Shown: piece after piece, positions 51,474 to 60,406 of the stretch
Numbering within the stretch: position 1 is the stretch's first letter
How the letters are laid out: each line of letters begins with the position of its first letter
DNA from: Humibacillus sp. DSM 29435
Lineage (GTDB): Bacteria; Actinomycetota; Actinomycetes; Actinomycetales; Dermatophilaceae
Assembly (NCBI RefSeq): GCF_001758225.1
Contig: NZ_MAST01000045.1
Coordinates: 186,001 to 250,000, forward strand
Reading direction: 5' to 3'
Length of the DNA: 64,000 bases
Translations under genes and position numbers: made by a program
The notes under the pieces: model-generated
Told to the model about the DNA's origin: nothing
Seen by the model: the letters and a program-made list of their open reading frames with translations, nothing else
Databases searched by the model: none

Positions 51474-52325
51474 TCATCCGCAGAACGACTCTGTTCGCAT
51501 CCAGCCGCCCAGCTTCTCATCGTCAGAGCCGAGCAACCCCGTGGTGCCTGAGCAGGCGATACCTTCGACCTTGTGGTCGTAGACACCCAGCTGGACGGGC
51601 GGTTGCAGCCTCAGGACGGCCCGCCCGGACGTGGTGGAGACGGTTCCGAGGTCGTAGAGGGCGGCGGTGAAGGGGCCCGACGCGCCGGGGTCGGAGGTCG
51701 ATGAGCCCAGGAGCCGGCCACCGCTGGTGGTCAGGTCGGCGATCTGTCGCACGTTTGAGGTCGGGTAGGGGACGGTGACACGGCCCGTCGCCACCGGCCC
51801 GAACTGGCCGGTGACCGGGCTGAAGCCGGCTGCGAAGACCTTGGCCGGAGAGGCTGTGGAGCCGCGCACCGCCCAGACCGCGACCGTCGTGTCGCCGATC
51901 TGCGTCAGCGTGAAGCTCTCGATGTTGGCCGTGCCACGCGGAACGGTGAAGGATCGGTTGACGGTGACGACCGAGCCGCTAACGGTCAGTAGGTAGCCCG
52001 AACCGGCGCTGGTGAGAGCGGCATACCCTCCCGGTTGACCCGGAACGGAGGACAGCGCCTCGAGGTCTGTCGGTTGAGCGCCGGGCCAGCTGAGCTCAGT
52101 GACCGCGCCGGTGTCGCTCAGCAACGCGATGCGGTTCTGGCCGGCCTTCTTGTTGTCTCGAACGACCACCCAACCGGTCGGCGCCGGGGCCAGCCCGCTG
52201 ATGCCGCCGGTGGCCTTGGTCGAGACCTGCGTCCAGCCCGGTGCGGCCGCGGTGGCCGACGGGACCAGCCAGGCAAGCATGGCTGCGGCCAGCACGGCCG
52301 CCGGGGTCATCCGCCGAGATCTCAT
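51474..52325 (-). CDS. Hypothetical secreted protein
   Basis: 283 residues. The signal peptide (MTPAAVLAAAMLAWLVPSAT, cleavage near AAA) is clear. The mature part is beta-rich with repeated short strands (GWVVVRDNKKAGQNRIALLS, PGGYAALTSAGSGYLLTVSG) suggesting a propeller-like fold, and has two cysteines near the C-terminus (GIACSGTTG and ESFCG) that could pair. No catalytic motif is seen. It is probably extracellular and stands alone between the tam-like gene and the photolyase. Confidence 0.65.
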   Translation of the reverse strand: MRSRRMTPAAVLAAAMLAWLVPSATAAAPGWTQVSTKATGGISGLAPAPTGWVVVRDNKKAGQNRIALLSDTGAVTELSWPGAQPTDLEALSSVPGQPGGYAALTSAGSGYLLTVSGSVVTVNRSFTVPRGTANIESFTLTQIGDTTVAVWAVRGSTASPAKVFAAGFSPVTGQFGPVATGRVTVPYPTSNVRQIADLTTSGGRLLGSSTSDPGASGPFTAALYDLGTVSTTSGRAVLRLQPPVQLGVYDHKVEGIACSGTTGLLGSDDEKLGGWMRTESFCG

Positions 52326-52437
52326 AGGGCCGACGGTAGCGCTGGGCCACCGGGGCCGGTCAGTGTTTCGCAGATCTCACAGCAGACTCTCGTCGACGGG
52401 CTGGGCGAGACGGCGGCGAGCTGGGCACGAGCCGAGC

Positions 52438-52470
52438 AGGGGTCGGGCAGGGGTCGGGCAGGGGTCGGGC
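52438..52470. repeat. Tandem 11-bp repeat, three copies
   Basis: Three perfect copies of AGGGGTCGGGC in 33 bp, followed by a degenerate copy. They sit just past the photolyase stop at 52476, in the 150-bp gap before the secreted protein gene. G-rich on the plus strand, so a G-quadruplex is conceivable. Confidence 0.6.
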
Positions 52471-52475
52471 AGCGG

Positions 52476-53966
52476 TCACGGCGGGTCGTCGCCCCGCGAC
52501 CTCTCCTGCTCGACCAGCTCGGTGAGGTCGGCCAGCCGGTGCCGACCTTGCAACGGCCTGGCCATGCGGTTGCTACCCGACAGCAGCGGGGCGTTGCGGT
52601 CAAGGTAGGCCCAGTAGCCGGCCGTGAAGGGACACGCGTCGGGACCCACCCGTTTCTTCGGGTTGTAGCGGCATCCACCGCAGTAGTCGCTCATTCGGTT
52701 GATGTACGCGCCGCCGGACACGTAGGGCTTGGTCGCCATGGCGCCCCCGTCAGCGTGCTGACTCATGCCCACGACATTGGCGGGCATGACCCAGTCGTAG
52801 CCGTCGACGAAGCTGGTCTGGAACCACTCGGTGAGGGCGTCGGGATCGTAGCCACGCTGTGCCGCCCAGTTTCCGAGCACCATCAGCCGTGGGATGTGGT
52901 GCACCCAGCCCCGGTCACGCACGCCACTGAGCACGTCCGAGAGGCACGCGGCATCCACTCGGTCGGCGTCCAGCTCGTCGAACCAGTCGGGTACGCGCGA
53001 GTCGGCGCCGAGCGCGTTGCGGTGGCGATACTCGCGCCCGAAGTGCCAGTAGAGCTGCCACACGTACTCACGCCACCCGACGACCTGACGAACGAACCCC
53101 TCGACCGAGGCCAGCGGCACCGCACCCTCGTGGTAGGCCCGGACCGCGCGCTCGGCCACCTCGACCGGGCTGAGCAGCCCCAGGTTGAGGGGAACCGACA
53201 ACAGGCTGTGGGCCATCGCCCAGTCGCCGCGAAGCATCGCGTCCTCGTGGGGCCCGAAGGCGCCGAGCCGCTCGGTGACGAACCTCTCGAGGGCGGCTAG
53301 AGCCTCGCGGCGGGTCACCGCGAACAGCCGAGGACCGTCGTGGCCCACGGTCTCGAGTCCCTCGTCACGACAGAGGCGGTCGAGGTCGTCACGCACTCCA
53401 CCATCGATGTCGGACTCACGTGGTCGGTAGGCAGACGGCACGTCGAGTGTCTCGACGTGTCTGGGCGGCGGCTCACGGTTCTCGTCGTCGAACGACCAGC
53501 GGCCCCCAACGGGCTCTGTGCCACCGACCCCCTCGACGAGCAGGTCGAGGCGCCGACGCTGAAAACGGTAGAACTCCTCCATACGCAACCGTCCACGGTC
53601 ACCGGCCCAGAGAGCGAAGTCTGTTCGAGGCAGGCTGAACCCGGGAGTCGGGTCGACCGCCTCGACCTCACCGGTGACCATGCGGCGGCGCACCAGGTCA
53701 TCGGCGGCGTACGAGCTCGGTTCGTAGACGCGCACCGGCTCGCCGAGCTGGCGAAGGGCATCGGTGTACGTCGCGGCCCGAACGAGCACGGCACTCTCGC
53801 CGAGCTCCTCGGCGCGATGTCGCAGCGCCGAGAGCACGAGGTGCAGCTTCTGGCGGTGGTAGCGCCGGTGGGTGAGCGCAGTGCGGCTCTCGACGAGCAG
53901 CACGCCAGACCGTCCGACGTCGAAGTGCGGACCGAGCTGGTCACCGAAGAGCCAACGGCGCGTCAT
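52476..53966 (-). CDS. FeS-BCP cryptochrome/photolyase (CryB/PhrB type)
   Basis: 496 residues. The N-terminal Rossmann domain starts WLFGDQLGPHFD. The C-terminal FAD domain has VVGWREYVWQLYWHFGREYR, then VHHIPRLMVLGNWAAQRGYD and the iron-sulfur cysteine cluster in MSDYCGGCRYNPKKRVG, followed by PDACPF. This pattern defines the FeS bacterial cryptochromes and (6-4) photolyases, which repair UV photoproducts in light. No carotenoid genes are adjacent. It is divergent from the ECF sigma factor. Confidence 0.92.
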   Translation of the reverse strand: MTRRWLFGDQLGPHFDVGRSGVLLVESRTALTHRRYHRQKLHLVLSALRHRAEELGESAVLVRAATYTDALRQLGEPVRVYEPSSYAADDLVRRRMVTGEVEAVDPTPGFSLPRTDFALWAGDRGRLRMEEFYRFQRRRLDLLVEGVGGTEPVGGRWSFDDENREPPPRHVETLDVPSAYRPRESDIDGGVRDDLDRLCRDEGLETVGHDGPRLFAVTRREALAALERFVTERLGAFGPHEDAMLRGDWAMAHSLLSVPLNLGLLSPVEVAERAVRAYHEGAVPLASVEGFVRQVVGWREYVWQLYWHFGREYRHRNALGADSRVPDWFDELDADRVDAACLSDVLSGVRDRGWVHHIPRLMVLGNWAAQRGYDPDALTEWFQTSFVDGYDWVMPANVVGMSQHADGGAMATKPYVSGGAYINRMSDYCGGCRYNPKKRVGPDACPFTAGYWAYLDRNAPLLSGSNRMARPLQGRHRLADLTELVEQERSRGDDPP

Positions 53967-54192
53967 CGAGGCATCACCTGGCCATGATGCGCCATGCCCC
54001 CGTCAGAAACCGGGGCCCGGCTCTGTCGTTTCGCGCCCAGCAGGTTCGGGGGCCGCGAGAACGCGGGAGAACTTCTTGACGATCCACCTGTCATGAAACG
54101 GCAATGTCGTCGTCTTACTGGTGACGGACGGTGGAACTCTCTTGAATCGGGGGAGAGTGTGCCGGGGGGCATCTGCACGCATTCCGTCGCAT

Positions 54193-54240
54193 CGCTTTCC
54201 CGGGTGGCGGAGGGGATCACCCGGGAAAGCGAAGTTTTTT
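54193..54240 (+). terminator. Strong intrinsic terminator upstream of the ECF sigma gene
   Basis: CGCTTTCCCGGGTG (54193-54206) pairs perfectly with CACCCGGGAAAGCG (54218-54231) around an 11-base loop, followed by AAG and a T6 run on the plus strand. It lies 70 bp before GTG 54311, between divergent genes, so it must end a rightward transcript starting within 53967-54192. A TTGACG sequence at 54076-54081 is a possible -35 box. This fits an attenuator or a small RNA. Otherwise 53967-54310 is non-coding. Confidence 0.8.
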
Positions 54241-54310
54241 GGCCGAGTCCCTCGACCAGGGCCGTCCGGCGCGGCACACTGTGCAGGGGCGGGCTGCAGA
54301 GGAGACCGGG

Positions 54311-56740
54311 GTGTCGGCAGAAGCGGTGGTGTGGGAGGCTGACGCGCTCGCGTCCGCCTCCGACGACGTTCTTCTCGAGCGGGCTCGGGAAGGGTCGGCC
54401 GACGCGTTCGGCGAACTCTGGCGCCGCCACCTGCAGGCCGCCATGATGGTGGCCGGCCGACACCGAGGTCGCACGAGCGCCGATGACATCGTGGCCAGCG
54501 CCGCCACCCGCGTGTTCGACCTGCTTCGCCAGGGACGAGGGCCCGAGACCAACTTCCGCGCCTACTTCCTGAGTGCGGTTCGTAGCATCGCCGTCGACCG
54601 TTCTCGACAGGAGCTGCGCGAAGTTCCATCAGACTCCGAGGTGCTCGAGCGGCTCTGCCCTCCCACGGATCTCGGCGCGATGGACGATCGAGAGCTCGAC
54701 CCCGACCTCGTACATGCCGCGTTCAAGAGCCTCTCCGAGCGGGACCAGCAGGTGCTGTGGCACACCGAAGTCGAGGGAAGCGCTCCTCGGGTGGTCGCGC
54801 CGTTGCTCGGGCTGTCGGCCAACTCGGTCAGTGTGCGGGCTCTACGCGCCCGTGAGTCACTGCGCGCCCGTTATCTGGACGCGGTCGCGGCCCGCTTGAC
54901 GTCCCGGTGCGACAACGACGAATGCCGCTGGGCGGTCGACCACCTCGGTGCCCACGTGCAGGGACGGCTGCGCGCCGGTCAGCGTCGACGCCTCGAAGCG
55001 CACCTGACCGGGTGTGTCCTGGCCACGGGCCTGGCCGACGACCTTCGTGCCCTGCACGCCGACTTCGGTGCCTTCGTCGGCCCGATCGTGCTGCTCGCCG
55101 GCTTCGGCCTACCGCACCTGCTCGGTTCGGGCGGAGTCGCCGGGATGGCCGCGGCAGCCGGCGCCACAGGTCTTACAACAGGGTCTACCGCGGGAGCCGC
55201 CGGCTCAGCGGGCATCGCTGCTGCCGGCGCCACCGGCTCGGCTGGCGCGGCGGGAGCGGGCACGGCTGGTGCTGCGGGTCTGGTGGGGGCCACGGGAAGC
55301 GCCGGCATGGGTGGGGCAGCAGCGGCGGCAACCGGAGCCACTGCCACCGGTGCGGCTGCGGCCTCCGGTGCGGCTGCGGCCTCCGGCGCGGCCTCGGCTG
55401 CCGCGGTCGCTTCCGGCGCCACGGTGGCCGGTGCGGCGTCAGGAGTCTCGACCGGTGCGGCTCTGGCCTCTGCAGGAGCGAGCGCGGCAGGGTCTGCCAC
55501 CGCCGCGGTCTCCTCGGGAGCCGCCGTCACAGGGATGGCCTCGGGCCTCTCGGTCACCGCCGTCGCGTCAACCCTGCTGCCGGCCGGAGCCGCAGCCATC
55601 GTGCTGCCGGCCGTGGCAGCGCCGGTGGTCGCCGCCGGCATCGGCCTGTCGACTCCCGTCGCGGGGGCTGTGGCGGGTCTCATGCTCGGCGTGGGAATGG
55701 CCACCGCCGCCCCAGCCGTCGCTGTCGCCTCGACCCCGCCTCCGGTGGTCTCGGCAGCAGGCGTGCCCGCTGCCCGGTCCGCGCTCGCCGGATCAGGTCT
55801 CGTCGTCGACGCGACCATCACCGGCAGCGGCTTGCCGTCACCCGCGAGCAGCTCCAGCCCGACCGCGCTCCCGCTTCTGCTCGACCTCTCGACCGTTCCG
55901 GGCTCCGCGAGCTCGATGTCTGCCCCGAGCGGCGCAGTGACGCTCCCCACGGATCCGGCCGCGCCACCCTCTGGTGTCGTCGCGGTTGCGCCGGTGCTGG
56001 CTGCGCCAGACGTCGTTGCACTGGTTGCGCCGGTGTCGGTGACTCCGGCTGTCGTTGAACCGGTTGCGCCGGTGTCGGTGGCTCCGGCTGTCGTGGAACC
56101 GGTCGCACCGATCGTGGCGGCTCCGCCTGTCGTTGAACCGGTGGTGGTGGCTCCGGCTGCGGTTGCACCGGTCGCGGCAGTCGCGCCGGTCGCGCCGGTC
56201 GCGCCGGTGGTGGCGGCTCCGGTCGCCGCCCCACCCGTGGTCGCAGCCTCGGCCGGCGGTTCCTCGACGGGCGACACGACGTCTCCGGCGGCCGCGACCG
56301 GACCGATCGGCCAGGCGATGGCTGACACCACCGCTGCGGGCGCCTCGAGCGTTCCGGCATCATCGTCATCGTCATCGGCGGCCGGCATTAGTGCGTCGGC
56401 AGCTGCCGACACCGTCATCACGACCTCCATCGGCCACCCACCCGTCAAGGGTGCCGGGGCCGTCACGACGGCGTCGACGGTGGTGGCCGCTCTCGAGGCA
56501 GGGGCGGCAGCCGGGTCGGCGTCGCCAGCGTCGGCAGCAGGTGCTGACCCAGGGTCTACCTCCGAGCCGACAGGCGCTGGCGTGCTCACCGTCGAGGGGG
56601 TGTGCGTGACCTCACCGGAGTGGGCTGACCCGGCCGCCGGGCTCGACCAGGTCGCTCAATGTCCCCCGGCGGGTAGCAACAGCAGCAACAGCACCGACAG
56701 CGCAAACAGCACGGGCACGGGCGCCACGTCGGCTCCATGA
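54311..56740 (+). CDS. ECF-type sigma factor with long membrane/low-complexity extension
   Basis: 809 residues from GTG 54311 (AGAGGAG ribosome-binding site). Residues about 15-100 are the sigma-2 region (DVLLERAREGSADAFGELWR, then DDIVASAATRVFDLLRQG); about 130-190 are sigma-4 (LSERDQQVLWHTEVEGSAPR and NSVSVRALRARESLRAR). Residues 205-245 resemble an anti-sigma zinc finger (HVQGRLRAGQRRRLEAHLTG), with the last CxxC incomplete (CVLA). A likely membrane helix (FVGPIVLLAGFGLPHLL) follows. The remaining 550 residues are Ala/Gly-rich and then Pro/Val/Ala-repeat, ending in a Ser/Thr-rich tail with two cysteines. Confidence 0.85.
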   Translation: MSAEAVVWEADALASASDDVLLERAREGSADAFGELWRRHLQAAMMVAGRHRGRTSADDIVASAATRVFDLLRQGRGPETNFRAYFLSAVRSIAVDRSRQELREVPSDSEVLERLCPPTDLGAMDDRELDPDLVHAAFKSLSERDQQVLWHTEVEGSAPRVVAPLLGLSANSVSVRALRARESLRARYLDAVAARLTSRCDNDECRWAVDHLGAHVQGRLRAGQRRRLEAHLTGCVLATGLADDLRALHADFGAFVGPIVLLAGFGLPHLLGSGGVAGMAAAAGATGLTTGSTAGAAGSAGIAAAGATGSAGAAGAGTAGAAGLVGATGSAGMGGAAAAATGATATGAAAASGAAAASGAASAAAVASGATVAGAASGVSTGAALASAGASAAGSATAAVSSGAAVTGMASGLSVTAVASTLLPAGAAAIVLPAVAAPVVAAGIGLSTPVAGAVAGLMLGVGMATAAPAVAVASTPPPVVSAAGVPAARSALAGSGLVVDATITGSGLPSPASSSSPTALPLLLDLSTVPGSASSMSAPSGAVTLPTDPAAPPSGVVAVAPVLAAPDVVALVAPVSVTPAVVEPVAPVSVAPAVVEPVAPIVAAPPVVEPVVVAPAAVAPVAAVAPVAPVAPVVAAPVAAPPVVAASAGGSSTGDTTSPAAATGPIGQAMADTTAAGASSVPASSSSSSAAGISASAAADTVITTSIGHPPVKGAGAVTTASTVVAALEAGAAAGSASPASAAGADPGSTSEPTGAGVLTVEGVCVTSPEWADPAAGLDQVAQCPPAGSNSSNSTDSANSTGTGATSAP
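56012..56128 (+). repeat. 39-bp tandem repeat inside the sigma-factor tail
   Basis: Three consecutive 39-bp units begin at 56012, 56051 and 56090, each encoding a variant of VVEPVAPVSVAPA. A shortened fourth unit follows at 56129. The units are a likely site of copy-number change between strains. Confidence 0.75.
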
Positions 56741-56785
56741 GCGAGCTCGATCAGGGCGTCCACTGTGATGGCACGATCGCGGCAG

Positions 56786-57436
56786 TCAGCGCGTGGACAC
56801 CAGGCGGGGGTGGCGTTCGAGCCCGGCGAGGCCGTTCCAGGCGAGGTTGACCAGGTGGGCAGCGACCTGGTCCTTCTTGAACTTGCGCTGGTCGAGCCAC
56901 CACTGACCGGTCAGGGCGAGCATGCCCACGAGCATCTGTGCGTGGATGGCCGCGGTCTTGGGGTCGAGGTTGCGGGTCTTGAACTCCGCCGCGAGCAGGT
57001 GCTCGACCTGCGCCGCGACGTCGCCGAGCACGCTCGAGAGGGTGCCGGTGGACTGCCCGGTGGGGGAGTCACGCACCAGGATGCGGAAGCCGTCAGAGCT
57101 CACCTCGATGTAGTCCAGCAGCGAGAGGGTGGCCCGTTCGAGCAACACCCGTGCCCCGCCGCCCTCGTCGAGTGCCGTGCTGATGCCGCCGAGCAGCGCG
57201 CTGATCTCGCGGTCGACGACGACGGCGTAGAGGCCTTCCTTGCCACCGAAGTGCTCGTAGACCACGGGTTTGGACACATTCGCCTTGGCCGCGATCTCCT
57301 CCACGGTCGTGGCCTCGAAGCCCTTGTCGGCGAAGAGCCTGCGCCCGACGACAATCAGCTGCTCGCGTCGCTCCGGCCCCGACATCCGGGCGCGGGGTCG
57401 CGAGCGGTCAGGTCGGTCGGCTCGATCGGCGGTCAC
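56786..57436 (-). CDS. TetR family transcriptional regulator
   Basis: 216 residues from GTG 57436; a longer start at 57559 is possible but would add only a disordered leader. The TetR helix-turn-helix reads ATTVEEIAAKANVSKPVVYE, then HFGGKEGLYAVVVDREI. The C-terminal helical domain (VGMLALTGQWWLDQRKFKKD) is the ligand and dimer part. It is convergent with the sigma-factor gene and stands next to the tRNA-Gln gene. Target unknown. Confidence 0.88.
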   Translation of the reverse strand: MTADRADRPDRSRPRARMSGPERREQLIVVGRRLFADKGFEATTVEEIAAKANVSKPVVYEHFGGKEGLYAVVVDREISALLGGISTALDEGGGARVLLERATLSLLDYIEVSSDGFRILVRDSPTGQSTGTLSSVLGDVAAQVEHLLAAEFKTRNLDPKTAAIHAQMLVGMLALTGQWWLDQRKFKKDQVAAHLVNLAWNGLAGLERHPRLVSTR

Positions 57437-57658
57437 GCTGCCATTGTGCCGGTGCGGCGAGCTTCGGCCCCCACCGACGCCGGATGCCGGCTCGCTGGCG
57501 CCCGCGCCCGCCCGCACCGCCTCGCCGGTTGACTCCGTGTTCTCTGACCGCGCCCGCACACGATTCAGGCGGCGGGGCGATCTGCACTAGCCTGTGCCAC
57601 GAGCGTCGGCCCGTGGCCGGTGCCGTCCTGGGCCCGGCAGCAGCCGGCCCGGGTTCGT

Positions 57659-57737
57659 TCCCCGGTTGGTCTGCCGGCAGGGCCCGCCTGACTTTGAATC
57701 AGGACTAGCGACGTAGGTTCGACTCCTACCCGGGGAG
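57659..57737 (+). tRNA. tRNA-Gln (anticodon TTG)
   Basis: Acceptor TCCCCGG (57659-57665) pairs with CCGGGGA (57730-57736), discriminator G. D stem GGTC/GGCC; anticodon stem CCTGA/TCAGG encloses CTTTGAA, giving anticodon TTG. The variable region ACTAGCGAC is followed by the T arm GTAGG-TTCGACT-CCTAC. CCA is not encoded. Its location just upstream of glmU is usual in actinobacteria. Confidence 0.9.
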
Positions 57738-57910
57738 CACGTGGTGCCCGCTGCCCACCCGACGGCATCGGAAACGCGGGCCTGGCGAGGTGAATCCTCA
57801 CCGGCGCGTCACGAGGGAGCGGTGCGGCGCAGGTAGCATGGCTGCGGCGCGCTCGGGCGAACGTCCGACTCATCGCCGCACCTGCACCTGAACCTGAAGG
57901 AGCGCGTCCC

Positions 57911-59428
57911 GTGAGCGATCCGCGGCAGACCGCCGTGATCGTCCTCGCTGCTGGCGAGGGCACACGCATGAAGTCGTCCATCCCGAAGATGCTGCACACC
58001 ATCGGGGGCCGAAGTCTGCTCGACCACGCGGTGCGGGCCGCGCGCGGCATCTCGCCCGCTCACCTCGAGGTGGTCGTCCGATACGAACGAGACCGAGTGT
58101 CAGAGCACGTGCTCTCCCTCGACGACGGCGTCATCATCGCCGACCAGGACGAGATCGCGGGCACCGGGCGGGCCGTCGAATGCGGGCTGCAGGCGCTCCC
58201 CGCCGACTTCGCCGGCACCGTGGTGGTCACGATGGGCGACGTGCCGCTGCTGACGGCCGACACCCTCGCCGGGCTGGTCGACGCGCATCTCGCGACGCAT
58301 TCGGCGGCCACGGTCATCACCGCCACGCCGGCCGACCCCACGGGGTACGGACGGGTCGTGCGGGGGATCGACGGCGCGGTCGAGGCCATCGTCGAGCAGA
58401 AGGACGCCACCGAGGCGCAGCGCGCCATCCAGGAGGTCAACAGCGGCCTCTACGCCTTCGACGCGGTCATGTTGCGCGAGGCGCTAGCCCAGGTCGGCAC
58501 CGACAACGCGCAGGGTGAGAAGTACCTCACCGACGTCGTGGCGATCGCCCGCAGCCGGGGGCTGGCGGTGCAGGCCCACCTCATCGCCGACCTCTGGCAG
58601 ACCGAGGGCGTCAACGACAAGGTGCAGCTGGCTCGTCTCGGCGCCGAGCTCAACCGGCGCACCGTCGAGGCGGCCATGCGCGAGGGGGCCATCGTCATCG
58701 ACCCGGCCACGACCTGGATCGACGCCGACGTGACGATCGGGCACGACACCGTGGTGCACCCGGGCACTCAGATCCACGGCGCCACCACGATCGGTCGTGA
58801 CTGCGTGATCGGGCCCGACACCACCCTGATCGACGTAGAGGTCGCCGATGGCGCCAGCGTCGTGCGCAGCCAGGTCGAGCTGGCCGTGATCGGGCCCCGG
58901 GCGACCGTGGGGCCGTTCTCCTACCTGCGGCCCGGCACCCGGCTGGGCGCCGAGGGCAAGATCGGCGGCTTCGTCGAGACGAAGAACGCCCAGATCGGCG
59001 ACGGCGCCAAGGTGCCGCACCTGACCTACTGCGGTGACGCCACCATCGGTGAGGGGGCCAACATCGGCGCCGGGACGATCTTCGCCAACTACGACGGCAT
59101 CACCAAGGAGCACACCGACGTCGGGGCGTACAGCTTCGTGGGCAGCAACTCGGTGATCGTGGCCCCGCGTGACATCGGCGCCGGCAGCTATGTGGCCGCA
59201 GGCTCCGCCGTGGTGAGCGACGTCGGCCCCGGCCAGCTCGCGGTCACTCGGGCTGCGCAGCGCAACATCGACGGCTGGGTGGCACGGCGTCGGTCGGGCA
59301 CCCGCACCGACCAGGCGGCCCACCAGGCCAACGCGGCTGCGGCGGAGGCCAAACTGGCAGAGCAGCCCGGGGCGGTGGCCCCCGGCGACGACTGGGCCGC
59401 GGCCGATGCGAAGGAGGCCCAGCGATGA
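57911..59428 (+). CDS. glmU: Bifunctional UDP-GlcNAc pyrophosphorylase / glucosamine-1-phosphate acetyltransferase
   Basis: 505 residues from GTG 57911 (AAGGAG upstream). The uridyltransferase domain has VIVLAAGEGTRMKSSIPKML, and the C-terminal left-handed beta-helix shows hexapeptide repeats (VVHPGTQIHGATTIGRDCVI, then IGRDCVIGPDTTLIDVEVAD). It makes UDP-N-acetylglucosamine for peptidoglycan, and in actinobacteria also for mycothiol. A roughly 40-residue Ala-rich tail follows. Its stop overlaps prs by 4 bases. Confidence 0.96.
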   Translation: MSDPRQTAVIVLAAGEGTRMKSSIPKMLHTIGGRSLLDHAVRAARGISPAHLEVVVRYERDRVSEHVLSLDDGVIIADQDEIAGTGRAVECGLQALPADFAGTVVVTMGDVPLLTADTLAGLVDAHLATHSAATVITATPADPTGYGRVVRGIDGAVEAIVEQKDATEAQRAIQEVNSGLYAFDAVMLREALAQVGTDNAQGEKYLTDVVAIARSRGLAVQAHLIADLWQTEGVNDKVQLARLGAELNRRTVEAAMREGAIVIDPATTWIDADVTIGHDTVVHPGTQIHGATTIGRDCVIGPDTTLIDVEVADGASVVRSQVELAVIGPRATVGPFSYLRPGTRLGAEGKIGGFVETKNAQIGDGAKVPHLTYCGDATIGEGANIGAGTIFANYDGITKEHTDVGAYSFVGSNSVIVAPRDIGAGSYVAAGSAVVSDVGPGQLAVTRAAQRNIDGWVARRRSGTRTDQAAHQANAAAAEAKLAEQPGAVAPGDDWAAADAKEAQR

Positions 59429-60405
59429 GCGGCCTCAACAAGACCCCCGAGAAGCACATGATGCTCTTCTCCGGGCGGGCGCACCCACAGCTGGCCAACG
59501 ACGTGGCTGCTCAGCTCGGCATCACGCTCGTGCCGACCTCGGCGTACGACTTCGCCAACGGCGAGATCTACGTGCGCTACGAGGAGTCGGTGCGCGGGTC
59601 GGACGCGTTCGTCATCCAGAGCCACACCGCGCCGATCAACGAGTGGATCATGGAGCAGCTGATCATGATCGACGCCCTCAAGCGGGCTTCGGCCAAGCGG
59701 ATCACGGTGGTGCTGCCGTTCTACGGCTATGCCCGGCAGGACAAGAAGCACCGTGGCCGCGAGCCGATCTCGGCCCGGCTCATGGCTGACCTGTTCAAGA
59801 CCGCCGGCGCCAACCGGCTGATGGCCATCGACCTGCACACCGCCCAGATCCAGGGCTTCTTCGACGGCCCGGTCGACCACCTCATGGCGATGCCGATTCT
59901 CGCGAGGCACGTCGCCGACAAGTACGGTCACCTCGACCTCGCCGTCGTCTCACCGGATGCCGGTCGCATCAAGGTCGCCGAAGACTGGTCGAGCCGCCTC
60001 GGCGGTGCCCCGCTCGCGTTCGTGCACAAGACCCGAGACATCACCCGGCCGAACGAGGTGGTGGCCAACCGCATCGTCGGCGAGATCAAAGGCCGGGTCT
60101 GCGTGCTCGTCGACGACATGATCGACACCGCCGGAACCATCACCAAGGCCGCCGACGCGCTGCTCGGCCAGGGAGCGGCATCCGTCATCATCGCGGCGAC
60201 GCACGCGATCCTGTCGGGCCCGGCCGTCGACCGGCTCAAGTCGTGCAAGGTCGAGGAGGTCATCGTCACCGACACCCTGCCGATCCCCGACGACCGGCGG
60301 TTCGACAAGCTCACCGTGCTGTCGATCGCGCCGCTCGTCTCGATGGCGATTCGCGAGGTCTTCGAAGACGGCTCGGTGACGAGCCTCTTCGACGGCAAGG
60401 CCTGA
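59425..60405 (+). CDS. prs: Ribose-phosphate pyrophosphokinase
   Basis: 326 residues (PRPP synthase). Conserved features are the ATP-binding YARQDKKHRGREPISARLMA, DLHTAQIQGFFDGPVDHL, and the PRPP loop VLVDDMIDTAGTITKAADAL. It makes PRPP from ribose 5-phosphate and ATP for nucleotide, histidine and tryptophan synthesis. ATGA overlap with glmU gives the standard actinobacterial glmU-prs pair. Confidence 0.97.
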   Translation: MSGLNKTPEKHMMLFSGRAHPQLANDVAAQLGITLVPTSAYDFANGEIYVRYEESVRGSDAFVIQSHTAPINEWIMEQLIMIDALKRASAKRITVVLPFYGYARQDKKHRGREPISARLMADLFKTAGANRLMAIDLHTAQIQGFFDGPVDHLMAMPILARHVADKYGHLDLAVVSPDAGRIKVAEDWSSRLGGAPLAFVHKTRDITRPNEVVANRIVGEIKGRVCVLVDDMIDTAGTITKAADALLGQGAASVIIAATHAILSGPAVDRLKSCKVEEVIVTDTLPIPDDRRFDKLTVLSIAPLVSMAIREVFEDGSVTSLFDGKA

Positions 60406-60406
60406 C

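Noticed and set aside
54979-56589. Long minus-strand reading frame (536 codons) opposite the sigma-factor tail
   Set aside because: It mirrors the Ala/Pro/Gly-rich repeats of the plus-strand gene, which keep antisense frames open in GC-rich DNA; no ribosome-binding site or domain.
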